This document shows positions 7,217 through 16,161 of a stretch of DNA of 25,076 bases, one piece after another. The stretch's first letter is position 1. Every line of letters begins with the position of its first letter. The position numbers and the translations under genes were made by a program. The notes beneath the pieces are model-generated. The model did no database searches. It was not told the DNA's origin and worked only from the letters and a program-made list of their open reading frames with translations. Location: the IMG/VR virus record IMGVR_UViG_3300046819_000309, positions 1 to 25,076 of that record. One strand, given 5' to 3'. The stretch comes from a virus.

Positions 7217-10200
7217 TTAATCTACCTCCAATATTGGTTCTCCACTACCTCTACCAGCAGGAGATACTCTTAATCTATTAGGGTTAGTTACAAATACTTC
7301 AACCGGAGATGTACCATCTAATGTAGTTAAAGATGTTTGCTTAGACCCAATAAAGAAACTATTTTCTAATCCTCTACTCGTATCTTTGGTATTTCTATAA
7401 TGTCCGCTAGTATATCCATCAAATACTTCTATATTTGTTATAACTCCCGCTCCATAACGATATGAACCTAATGCAATCACAATATCACTATAAAAACTAT
7501 GTGCAGTAGGTGTTTTGAATGTTCCATTCTCTATTGGGTCAATTAATATAAGTTTTTTCTCATATCTATAAACTTTTTCTACACCCAATTTATCATCTGC
7601 TCCTAATTTACTAGTTCTATATAAAGATCCAGAACCATTTGCAGGAATTCTATAAGGAACATTTCTACTATATCTAATTGTTATTATATAAGCATTTTTT
7701 CTTTCAGTTAATACTAATGTACCGTCTTCTCTGAAATATGTTCTATCTAAAGCTCCATTTTCTCCAAATAATCCAAAACCTTTGTTAAATGGAGAATCCA
7801 TATCATTTCCAACTGCTTGATAAGAATCCTCTAAATCATATTCTCCTATAATAGAAGGGTCTTTTAATCCAGCATCTATTATAATTTCAATTCCACCCAT
7901 AGTAGAACCAGAATTATATGTAATATCACTCATTACCATATTATCCGTTACTATTGTTGTGCTAGATGTTAGGTATGAATATTCAGAAGATACGACAGTT
8001 AAATCATCTACACTATAACTAGAAGTATAGAAATGTACCCCAGCTTCCAAATCTTTATTAGTATCCAATACCAAACTACTTGTGTAATATGGAACATCGG
8101 TTACTAAAGCTCTATGTTGAGTTGTATCTATCGATGAAGAATGATATATGTTTTGACCAGTAGGTTTTGTTATTTTTATCTTACTTCTATCTAAAATAGA
8201 TGGCTCAATTAATAATCCTTTTGATACATTAGCTCTCGCAGGTATTACCTGATCCAACATATCAAATAGAGATTTATCTATTGATTTTACAAGTCTTATA
8301 TATTCATCAAAATTTAAGTTTGTTCTTTGGAAATAATAATTTCTAAGACCAATTAATTCTGAATAGTTATCAGTTCCATATTCATCTCCCCAATCTCCTA
8401 TATAATCACCTATATTAATAGCACCCAATGAACGAAGAATATCCAAATTCAATTCTTTAACAGGTGAGAAAAATAATCCTAATCTATTAGAATCTATCGG
8501 TGCTCTATCAAACGCTTTTTTAGTTGCTCTTTGTTTATATGATAATGTACCATTTAAAGTAATATCTTCTAATCTAACTTTATCTCTTCCAATAAATCCA
8601 ATCGATGGAATCTCTGCCGTTACAAATCTTTCATATACCTCATATTGATATGGATATGTAGATATGTTTGTACTCATACTTGCAGTTGCCGAAACAATTG
8701 AACCCGTAATCGGTGCCACATTCTTTATAGAAGTTGCTGAATATAAATTTTTAGGATACTCAAAATCTAATCTAACTAATAAGTTATCAGTCGATGAATG
8801 TACATTATTACCACTAATAACATCAGGATTTAAAGTATGTGATGTAATTGCAGATGATGATAATGCAGAATTCCACATTCTAAATTCATCCACCGAACCA
8901 CTTATACCATTTGATCCAGAACCATTTATTATAATTGTTCCTTGCTCAGTCCATGGTATATTAGTATAGAATGTACTACCTTCAAATAATGAATTTGAAG
9001 ATGATACTTGCATAGTTAATGATGCACTCTTATTTAGAATAAGTCTATCATCAACTGCTTCTTTAACATATAAAGTATATACATCATAATCTAAACTATC
9101 AGCAGTAGTTCTTTCTCTTTGAATAGTAATATGTTTAAAATCACCATCAAATAATGGAATATTTTCTATACTAACACTACTAGTGAAAGATGAAGTTGTA
9201 GAAGTTAATCCGTTTAGATATACCTTTTTATCAGAAACTATATCAAATACTACATTTCCGAACTTAGCACTACCAGTTGGTTCAATATAAACATTCCAAT
9301 AATAAGAACCCGCTTTTCCTCTTAATAATTGAGAAGTTTGTTTATTTATTGTATTAAATCTAAGTTGAACTGAATCTGGTGAAGATGAACCCGTAATCCA
9401 CGGAAGTGTAATATATTCCGTAGGAGATACATTAAGCATAGCAGTTCTATCTTCGTATGTATATTTGTTTAATTCAGATGGATTGCTCGAAGGCCCTCCA
9501 AACTCTACAATTGATAATAATGAAGATGGAACTCCATAACATGCTAATATAGCATTTATAGATTTTCTTGTACCTTTATGTTTTAATAAGTATGGTAAGT
9601 TATTAAGTATTCTTCTCCAAACTTGATTTCTAGCCTCTTCTGGAGTATATCCAGCAGATACATTATTTCCTAATGAATTATTATTCGTTGGAGTAGAACC
9701 ATCTTTATTTAAACCAAATGCATACTGCCATAATTCTTGCCCACTAAATGGTTGTTTAGGATCCCATCCAAATGATTCCAATAATTCATATACCAATTTA
9801 TCGGATATACCATCTACCGCTTTATTCTCTACTTTTCTAACTCTATTAATACCATTGATGTATGACCACACTATATCAAAGTGTTGTCCAATCATTTCTA
9901 AGAAAGTTAAATATTCTAAGTTAGATGAATCTTCTTTTATAAATTCAGGAACATGCTTAACTAAATAATTCTTATTATCCACATCATACAATTCAGCAAC
10001 TGATGATTGTGAAACAAAGAACATATGATTTGAAGATGTGATGTTATAATTATTATACATCGTTTTTTCAAATCCATCGAATCCATTTCTAACAGCATTT
10101 ATTTTATCATTATATGATGCACTTGTCACCAATGATATAGATGATGTTGATAATAAAGATGCTGAATATAAAGTTGTTGTAAGTTTATCTTCCCAACTCT

Positions 10201-12199
10201 CAATTGTTTCTATTTTGTATTGAAAGTTTTCTAACCTAGTCTGAGCACTACCAAAATTTACAAAGTTTTCAAACTTTAAAAAATAAGTTGAATATACATC
10301 ACTTCCACTCGTATATTCAATATTTAAATTATCTAAATTAAAAGAACTTTGAGAAATATATCTATTAACAATATCAGTAGATGTAAGAGAACCACTTGAT
10401 ACAATTTCATCAAAAAATTGTAATCCAGTTTCATTTACAACATCGGTTGCAAAATTAGGTTTTAGTATAAGACATTTATCATCATCCTCATCGGTAATAA
10501 TAATAGATTCTACAATAGTAGGAATTATCTGCTTTGAAATCCAAACTTGTGTGTTTAAATCTATGTTAGCAGGAAGTGGTTCTAATAATTTAACAACTAA
10601 TGAACCATAACTCTGATATCCTTTTTTCTTTCTAGTACTGCCGGTTTGAGTATCTACTTCAAATTGGGTTTCAACAACTTTATCATTGAATACTGAAAAG
10701 GTTAATGTATCCATTGCAGTATTAGTAATAACAAATGATTGGTCACCACCTGTTCTTACTTGATAATATAAGTGTTTATCATCTTCAAACTTAATTTCAT
10801 CTTCGTATAAATTCTTAGAATCATTGCCTGAAAATAACTGAGAGAATACGCCAGAAATATCTCTTAATGCCTGATTAGTAGGTATTAAGAATTTTGTTCT
10901 CTTTACTGTCGTAGTTACACTCTCTCTTTTACCTAATATCTTTCCGCTTATTCCGTTAAAATATGGTTGGAAACTAAATGTTATTTCATAAGTTTCAGCC
11001 GTTTCATTAAAATAAGATTTATATAATTCATATAATTCCTTAGCATTGTAATAAACATTAGCCTTATTATTTTGTACCGATATATCGGTTATTTTATTTT
11101 CACCTAAATAAACATGAATACCTTCCGCATTTACGGATTGTAAAGTAAAATCAAATTTAAAATCTAATGGTCTTAAATCTGCTTCAACTATATTTCTATC
11201 ATAAATTATTTGAGTAACATCGGGTTCTCCGTAAGTTTTTTCTTTTAGAACTTCAATAAATGTTCTAATTTCAGCTTGATCACCAACTACATCATTTCCA
11301 GCAAATACAACCAATTCATATCTACCTACTGCATTTGGATTATTAAGTTCAATTAAAGCCTCTCCGTTTGTAGTAGAAATCTTTTTTGAACCATTACCTT
11401 CTGCTCCACTTTGATTTGGAAAATAGTATCTAACATATGTAGTGGAGTTAGTAACACCTAATCTTAATTGAAATTTATTAGTTAATTCTAAATTCCAAGC
11501 ATATGCCTGTTTTAATTGAGTTGTAAAATTAGGAAAACTATCTGGAGTATAAACATCATAACTATCCACTACGATAGTATATTCTCTATCTACTACCGGA
11601 ATATCAAATGTATTAGAAGTTGTTTCTTTTATAACTACACCATTTTCATCTAAGATTTTAATACTTCTGATGTTGTATTGTTTTCCATCGGCTCTTACAA
11701 TTGATATTTTAGAATCTTTTTCAACTGTTACAAATTCTTGATTCACAACAACTACTTCTCTTTGTCCATTTCTCGGTCTATCAGATAATAGTTTTATAGA
11801 ACCTTTTCCTAATGTATTTTGAACTCTTACCGATACATAATTTGGCTCGGATGGAGGTCTATTAGTTAATACATCAGCTACACTTAATTGTGCAAAAGGA
11901 ACATTTATTACAAAATTAATTTCATTTGCCGGAGGTACAAAATAATCTCTATGAATTATTTCTCCGGGAACAATTGGATTAGTTTGAGTAGTTGAATATT
12001 TTAATGCATCAAAAGGTGTTGCAAATTGTGAATTATCACCTGCACTTTTTCCTTTTAAATCAGTTATTTGTTGAAATGAATCGGGTGTAGATATACCACC
12101 TCCTCCACCATCTGCATTTTGGATAATAGCCATACCTTCTGAGTTTGTTGATACTCTTCTATTTCCATCTAATATATCATCTAAAGGTGCTATCGCCAT
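7217..12199 (-). CDS. Giant tail/baseplate protein with P2 gpI-like core and LamG-like lectin domain
   Basis: At 1660 residues this is the longest gene here. Residues 1-450 are Ig-like and beta-rich after a GGGGG linker at 31-35. Residues 750-900 are helical and contain LPYLLKHKGTRKSINAILACYG (868-889), which resembles the core of P2 gpI-type tail proteins. Residues about 925-1130 look like a concanavalin A/LamG domain, ending in SGSVDEFRMWNSALSSSAI, a typical final strand. Residues 1295-1345 contain IDKSLFDMLDQVIPARANV and LLIEPSILDR, seen in related phage tail proteins. The C-terminus is beta-rich. Its position after gp6 matches T4 gp7 (about 1030 residues), so a baseplate-wedge or baseplate-periphery role with glycan binding is likely, but I cannot claim gp7 homology. 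The gene stands alone, with a recurrent motif 13 nt before its ATG. Confidence 0.85.
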   Translation of the reverse strand: MAIAPLDDILDGNRRVSTNSEGMAIIQNADGGGGGISTPDSFQQITDLKGKSAGDNSQFATPFDALKYSTTQTNPIVPGEIIHRDYFVPPANEINFVINVPFAQLSVADVLTNRPPSEPNYVSVRVQNTLGKGSIKLLSDRPRNGQREVVVVNQEFVTVEKDSKISIVRADGKQYNIRSIKILDENGVVIKETTSNTFDIPVVDREYTIVVDSYDVYTPDSFPNFTTQLKQAYAWNLELTNKFQLRLGVTNSTTYVRYYFPNQSGAEGNGSKKISTTNGEALIELNNPNAVGRYELVVFAGNDVVGDQAEIRTFIEVLKEKTYGEPDVTQIIYDRNIVEADLRPLDFKFDFTLQSVNAEGIHVYLGENKITDISVQNNKANVYYNAKELYELYKSYFNETAETYEITFSFQPYFNGISGKILGKRESVTTTVKRTKFLIPTNQALRDISGVFSQLFSGNDSKNLYEDEIKFEDDKHLYYQVRTGGDQSFVITNTAMDTLTFSVFNDKVVETQFEVDTQTGSTRKKKGYQSYGSLVVKLLEPLPANIDLNTQVWISKQIIPTIVESIIITDEDDDKCLILKPNFATDVVNETGLQFFDEIVSSGSLTSTDIVNRYISQSSFNLDNLNIEYTSGSDVYSTYFLKFENFVNFGSAQTRLENFQYKIETIESWEDKLTTTLYSASLLSTSSISLVTSASYNDKINAVRNGFDGFEKTMYNNYNITSSNHMFFVSQSSVAELYDVDNKNYLVKHVPEFIKEDSSNLEYLTFLEMIGQHFDIVWSYINGINRVRKVENKAVDGISDKLVYELLESFGWDPKQPFSGQELWQYAFGLNKDGSTPTNNNSLGNNVSAGYTPEEARNQVWRRILNNLPYLLKHKGTRKSINAILACYGVPSSLLSIVEFGGPSSNPSELNKYTYEDRTAMLNVSPTEYITLPWITGSSSPDSVQLRFNTINKQTSQLLRGKAGSYYWNVYIEPTGSAKFGNVVFDIVSDKKVYLNGLTSTTSSFTSSVSIENIPLFDGDFKHITIQRERTTADSLDYDVYTLYVKEAVDDRLILNKSASLTMQVSSSNSLFEGSTFYTNIPWTEQGTIIINGSGSNGISGSVDEFRMWNSALSSSAITSHTLNPDVISGNNVHSSTDNLLVRLDFEYPKNLYSATSIKNVAPITGSIVSATASMSTNISTYPYQYEVYERFVTAEIPSIGFIGRDKVRLEDITLNGTLSYKQRATKKAFDRAPIDSNRLGLFFSPVKELNLDILRSLGAINIGDYIGDWGDEYGTDNYSELIGLRNYYFQRTNLNFDEYIRLVKSIDKSLFDMLDQVIPARANVSKGLLIEPSILDRSKIKITKPTGQNIYHSSSIDTTQHRALVTDVPYYTSSLVLDTNKDLEAGVHFYTSSYSVDDLTVVSSEYSYLTSSTTIVTDNMVMSDITYNSGSTMGGIEIIIDAGLKDPSIIGEYDLEDSYQAVGNDMDSPFNKGFGLFGENGALDRTYFREDGTLVLTERKNAYIITIRYSRNVPYRIPANGSGSLYRTSKLGADDKLGVEKVYRYEKKLILIDPIENGTFKTPTAHSFYSDIVIALGSYRYGAGVITNIEVFDGYTSGHYRNTKDTSRGLENSFFIGSKQTSLTTLDGTSPVEVFVTNPNRLRVSPAGRGSGEPILEVD

Positions 12200-12212
12200 T
12201 TAATCTATTTCT

Positions 12213-12222
12213 TATAAATATT
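12213..12222 (-). promoter_or_regulatory. Recurrent motif copy upstream of the 1660-residue gene
   Basis: The coding strand reads TTAATATTTATAAGAAATAG, with the core ending 13 nt before the ATG at 12199. The gap between the flanking genes is only 25 bp, and this motif fills much of it. Confidence 0.4.
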
Positions 12223-12224
12223 AA

Positions 12225-12755
12225 TTATCGTATATTATTGACACCCATATTGATGTTCTCATCATATCCAATTTCATAACGGGTATTAGTTCCACCACTT
12301 ATTCCTCCACCACCTCCGCCGCCATATGATGGAACTTCTTGTGGAGCATTTATAGGTAATCCGTTTTCTGCCATTTCGGTAATAGTTACTTCATTATCTT
12401 GTCCCGCTTTTGCTTTTATCATAAATGTTTTTAATGCCTTAACATTATTACCAACAAATGTTACTTTAGTTGGATTTAACAATTGATATTCAAAAAAAGT
12501 AACAACAACTTTTCCATTTGATGTAGTAGAATCACTCCAATTTGAATCATTTACCAAAACTCTTACATCAACAGGTGTATTTGTGTTTTGTAAAAAAGTA
12601 TTGAAAGTAATATTAACTCTTCTAGGATTAGCAGTTGGTAAGGCATAATTAGCTCCGGAAAATTTCCATTCATTTCCTATCCATATATACCTTTCACCAT
12701 CCGAATTAGTGTAAGTTTGTCCAGTATATAATCCATTTTGTCCAGGTGCTGCCAT
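12225..12755 (-). CDS. Small virion/baseplate protein with poly-glycine linker
   Basis: A 176-residue protein. The N-terminus (GQNGLYTGQTYTNSDGERYIWIGNEWKF) contains YIWIGNEWKF at 23-32, the short WxGxxW-type strand repeat found at the tips of many phage fibre and tail proteins. Residues 45-130 are beta-rich (VNITFNTF, VDVRVLV, KVVVTFFEYQL). A run of seven glycines at 145-151 then leads to a short tail with YEIGYDENINMGVNNIR. No enzymatic motif is seen. The start overlaps the stop of the 467-residue gene by 1 bp (TAATG), so the two are translationally coupled. It is the last gene of the baseplate block before the giant protein. A connector or fibre-attachment role is a guess from the linker and position. 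Confidence 0.7.
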   Translation of the reverse strand: MAAPGQNGLYTGQTYTNSDGERYIWIGNEWKFSGANYALPTANPRRVNITFNTFLQNTNTPVDVRVLVNDSNWSDSTTSNGKVVVTFFEYQLLNPTKVTFVGNNVKALKTFMIKAKAGQDNEVTITEMAENGLPINAPQEVPSYGGGGGGGISGGTNTRYEIGYDENINMGVNNIR

Positions 12756-14158
12756 TATAATATATTTTCGTAATTCTTTCTTTGCGTAATCACATCATTA
12801 AAGATGGGTTCATTTATCAACACAGGATTTTCATTTGCCTGAATTCTTCCTCCTCCACTTCCTGCACCTTCTACTTGTGTAGGATTACTATATCCAGCAG
12901 TATAAGCAGGTGCGTTTTGTTGTTGTTGCTGATACATCATTTCTTGTTGTAATCTAGCCAATCTTTCTCTTTGTTGGTCAGCATCATCATAATTTACCGG
13001 TACTGCAACCGATGGTGGAGTTACAATCGGTTCTACTGCTTTAATAACAGGAACTTCTATCACAATTGGAACTTCAGGATTTGATGGATTAGGTAAAACT
13101 TGTTTTTGAACTGTGAAATTATCTTTAACCTCTTGTAATGTAGGTGGTTCTAATACAAATTTTTGTGCCTGAGGATTGGTTTGTGTAACATCTGATTTTA
13201 ATGTTTGTACCAAATCTTGCAATTTATCTATACTTTGTTGAGTTAAATTATCTAATAAAACTTCTTCCGAAAGTGTTCTTTTTGGTAAATGATATTGAAC
13301 TGAATCTTCAAATTTAGTGTTCAGCAATCGTATGATATCACTTTTATTATAATAAGTAAAATCAACATCATCTCCTAATGATTTACCAAATTGATTACTA
13401 CCTATCGTTGAATTTCTATGAAGCAAAGCATGTCTAACTGCTATCTTCATTGTTTCCAATACTTTACTAAAAAATATTTCAAATGATTGTACTCCAAACT
13501 CAGCTGCTAATTGATTTATATATGTTTCGGATTTTATCTTTTTAAATGTTTGAAATAAATCAGATGGTGTTAATCTATTTAAGATACCATCAATTTCCGA
13601 ATAAACTTCATCTCCACTAAATTTACCTATAACAAAATTATTATAAGCCTGGTTTAAATCAATTTTAGTATCGATATCTATATTAGAACTTTCATCAAAG
13701 TTATCAAATGGTAATAATCTAAGTTCTAAACGAGTTGGAGATATTTCATGTATCCACATTTTATCTTTTGGAACTGAACTACCTACTCTATCATTTACAA
13801 AGTTTAGTTGAACTCTAAAGATACCAGTGTTATATCCAGCATCTTTAATTAATCTTTTTACATCAACTAAAAATCCACCTCCATCTAATACTTTATCTAA
13901 AAGGTTTTCACTTTGAATTAAATACTCACTAATTTCTTCACCCTTAATATATCTAATAGAACCATAATCTTTTTGTTCTAATAAATTATTAGAAGCATCA
14001 TAAAGAGCAAATTCCAATACATCATTAACACCTATATTAAAAGGAGTAGCCTTAAATCCCTGATTTATTAATTCTAAATCAATTGGATTTAATTCAGTTG
14101 TTAGGGATGTTCCTTTATTTACAACTTCATCAATATTTTTAAATCTATCTAATGCCAT
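12755..14158 (-). CDS. Baseplate/tail structural protein with Pro- and Gln-rich tail
   Basis: A 467-residue protein. Residues 1-150 are mixed alpha/beta and end in HEISPTRLELRLLP (137-150), a phrase I associate with uncharacterised virion proteins of T4-like environmental phages. Residues 165-290 are helical (FFSKVLETMKIAVRHALLHR). Residues 300-345 are helical with Gln and Leu. A Val/Pro-rich linker spans about 355-388. After that comes QQRERLARLQQEMMYQQQQQ (395-414), a short coiled coil with a glutamine run, and a Gly-rich end. The layered folded-helical-disordered design suits a scaffold that bridges baseplate parts. It follows the coiled-coil/beta protein after 10 bp and is coupled by a TAATG overlap to the glycine-rich protein. 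I know no T4 counterpart by sequence. Confidence 0.75.
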   Translation of the reverse strand: MALDRFKNIDEVVNKGTSLTTELNPIDLELINQGFKATPFNIGVNDVLEFALYDASNNLLEQKDYGSIRYIKGEEISEYLIQSENLLDKVLDGGGFLVDVKRLIKDAGYNTGIFRVQLNFVNDRVGSSVPKDKMWIHEISPTRLELRLLPFDNFDESSNIDIDTKIDLNQAYNNFVIGKFSGDEVYSEIDGILNRLTPSDLFQTFKKIKSETYINQLAAEFGVQSFEIFFSKVLETMKIAVRHALLHRNSTIGSNQFGKSLGDDVDFTYYNKSDIIRLLNTKFEDSVQYHLPKRTLSEEVLLDNLTQQSIDKLQDLVQTLKSDVTQTNPQAQKFVLEPPTLQEVKDNFTVQKQVLPNPSNPEVPIVIEVPVIKAVEPIVTPPSVAVPVNYDDADQQRERLARLQQEMMYQQQQQNAPAYTAGYSNPTQVEGAGSGGGRIQANENPVLINEPIFNDVITQRKNYENIL

Positions 14159-14168
14159 AATTTATATT

Positions 14169-15179
14169 TTACCCCCAATTAGTACCTCTTTGTTTTTGAA
14201 CCGCAGTTGATAATGCTATTGTTCCATTTTTAGATTTAAATTCTAATGTACCGGTATATTCTTTATCTCCGGTGAAACCAAATCCAGCAGATGGTGAGAA
14301 ATCATCTACCTTTCCTGCATTATGAGTAAATGAAATTGTTTTCTTTTCTTGCGGTTGAACACTTACTGAGAATGGGCCGTTTAAGAAACTTATATTTTTT
14401 TCAGTTATAGTTACATTTTGAACTTCCAATGAAAAGTTAAATATTTCAACTTCAGGACCATTTATCCAACTACCATTTCCATCATCCTTAGCTCTAGCTC
14501 TATATGTTAAATCGTTATATCGTTGATCACCTTTATTGATAACTCTAACTGTTATATCTGCACCAGATTTTGCACCTTCTGCAATTCTAGCATTTTTACC
14601 ATTTAATTGTTCGGTTAAACTATCTACTTGCTTTTTAAGAGATTCAATTGTTGCATTTTGACCTTCATTTCTAGCTCTTAAAGATGAGTTTTCAATACCT
14701 TCATTTGTTGTTCTCTGAATATTACTTTGTAAGGTATCGGTTAATATGGTAAATTGAGTTCTAAGAGTTTCTGCACTTGATTCAGCGGTTACTCTTAATA
14801 ATCTTTCACTATCTAATTCTATATCCAATGCTGCCGAAATAGCAGTTAATGTAGCAACCTCTGCTTGTAAATTTGAAATTTGTATTGATTGTGAAGCAAT
14901 TGTACCATTTGCCAATTCTAATGAACGAGTAGCTTCATTATAGATAGGTCTCGGTATTAAATCTAAATCAGTTTCAGGTGATGATGGTATTAACTCAAAT
15001 ACATTTACATCAATAGCCTTTTTTAACTCATCTACATTATATACTCTTTTTTTCGATGGAGCATATACAAATCCAGTCTTATCTTGATCAGCAGTTGCTT
15101 CAAAATAAATTGTATCTCTATCCCTTGCGGCTAGAGATCCACTAGTTTGTAAATCTTTTTTAATCAACTCGAACTCCAT
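14169..15179 (-). CDS. Coiled-coil virion protein with C-terminal beta-sandwich
   Basis: A 336-residue protein in three parts. Residues 1-80 form a small mixed domain (TIYFEATADQDKTGFVYAPS). Residues about 95-200 form a long heptad-patterned helix (ISNLQAEVATLTAI, ESLKKQVDSLTEQLNGK). Residues 207-336 are a beta-rich, Ig-like domain (ITVRVINKG, FNFSLEVQNVTITEKNISF, GPFSVSVQPQEKKTISF). A parallel trimeric coil with a globular tip is the classic short-fibre plan, so a baseplate-attached fibre is plausible. The start lies inside the preceding DNRLRE-like gene (20-bp overlap), so translation is coupled, and the next gene starts 10 bp after the stop. It has no recognised T4 homologue by sequence and no enzyme motif. 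Confidence 0.75.
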   Translation of the reverse strand: MEFELIKKDLQTSGSLAARDRDTIYFEATADQDKTGFVYAPSKKRVYNVDELKKAIDVNVFELIPSSPETDLDLIPRPIYNEATRSLELANGTIASQSIQISNLQAEVATLTAISAALDIELDSERLLRVTAESSAETLRTQFTILTDTLQSNIQRTTNEGIENSSLRARNEGQNATIESLKKQVDSLTEQLNGKNARIAEGAKSGADITVRVINKGDQRYNDLTYRARAKDDGNGSWINGPEVEIFNFSLEVQNVTITEKNISFLNGPFSVSVQPQEKKTISFTHNAGKVDDFSPSAGFGFTGDKEYTGTLEFKSKNGTIALSTAVQKQRGTNWG

Positions 15180-16161
15180 TGCTTCTTATTTCAAATGTTA
15201 AATCATCTTCAAAGTATTCTTCAAACCCATCTCTTTCAATTAAAAATAATAGTCTATATACTCTATTCTTAGGGAAATTCGTTGTATCAAATACTAAGTA
15301 ATTTCCAGATGAATTACAATTTATCTTACTATAAGTAGAAAAATCTATAATTTTCTTCTTAGTAATTTCATCTCTAATAGCATAATAAGAACTAGTTGGA
15401 AGATAATTTACATCTAAATAAGAGAATGAATTAGAAAAAGTTTTAGTAGGATATTGTTCTCTACCGATTACTCTAACTTTAACCTTTCCACCTTCGTAGT
15501 ATGCAGGTTTTAATTCTTTACTCTTTACTGTTATTACTGATGCAGTTAATGCATTTAATGAACCCGTTGAAAATGAACCAGATGTATCATCCCATCCTAA
15601 TTTTAATAAAGGCTGATTTATAGTATTAGTTTCTCTTGAGTAGAAATTCATAATACCATAATCCAATGATGATGATTCTACTGATATGCTATGCTTTAAA
15701 ACTAATCCATAATTAGCAGAACTTGTCCAATAATCATAGATGTTCTTTATGTTCATTTCAACATCTAAACTCTGATATGTAAATATCTGAGAACCGCTTA
15801 CTGATGAAGTGTTAAATCCTGGTTGAGTATTCCAGCTTATACCATCGTTTGTTGAAGGAGTATAATGAAAAGTTCCTATACCCATATTCCAATTACTTTC
15901 GGTAACAGGATATGAATAAAGAGAAAAACTAACTGGCATTTCTTCTGCTTCAGTTAATTTTAAACACATTGTAGCAGATGAAGCCGTTACATAAGAAGGA
16001 ATGTTAGTTGTATCAAATTGTATGAATACTCTTGCATCATCTTTTTCAGCAAAACGAGAATAGTGTTTAGATACCGTCAATATTTCATCTAAACCAGTAT
16101 TCTTAGTTTTATATAGAGTATAAACTGTTGCATCTTTTGATGCGGTTACAAAATGTATCAT
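15160..16161 (-). CDS. DNRLRE-like beta-domain virion protein
   Basis: A 333-residue protein. Residues 1-190 read like a DNRLRE/disaggregatase-related beta-sandwich: DATVYTLYKTKNTGLDEILTVSK near 10-32 (the NTG..E.L pattern), then RVFIQFDTTNIPS near 44-56 (the R.l..FD motif), then ATMCLKL. The fold is known from surface and carbohydrate-binding proteins and from phage virions. The C-terminal third (VKVRVIGREQYPTKTF, VYRLLFLIERDG) is a second beta domain. No catalytic residues are evident, so binding rather than hydrolysis is likely. Its ATG shares one base with the gp6 stop (TAATG), which places it within the baseplate operon directly after gp6. A tail-peripheral adhesin-like role, or an internal baseplate role, is inference. 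Confidence 0.72.
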   Translation of the reverse strand: MIHFVTASKDATVYTLYKTKNTGLDEILTVSKHYSRFAEKDDARVFIQFDTTNIPSYVTASSATMCLKLTEAEEMPVSFSLYSYPVTESNWNMGIGTFHYTPSTNDGISWNTQPGFNTSSVSGSQIFTYQSLDVEMNIKNIYDYWTSSANYGLVLKHSISVESSSLDYGIMNFYSRETNTINQPLLKLGWDDTSGSFSTGSLNALTASVITVKSKELKPAYYEGGKVKVRVIGREQYPTKTFSNSFSYLDVNYLPTSSYYAIRDEITKKKIIDFSTYSKINCNSSGNYLVFDTTNFPKNRVYRLLFLIERDGFEEYFEDDLTFEIRSNGVRVD

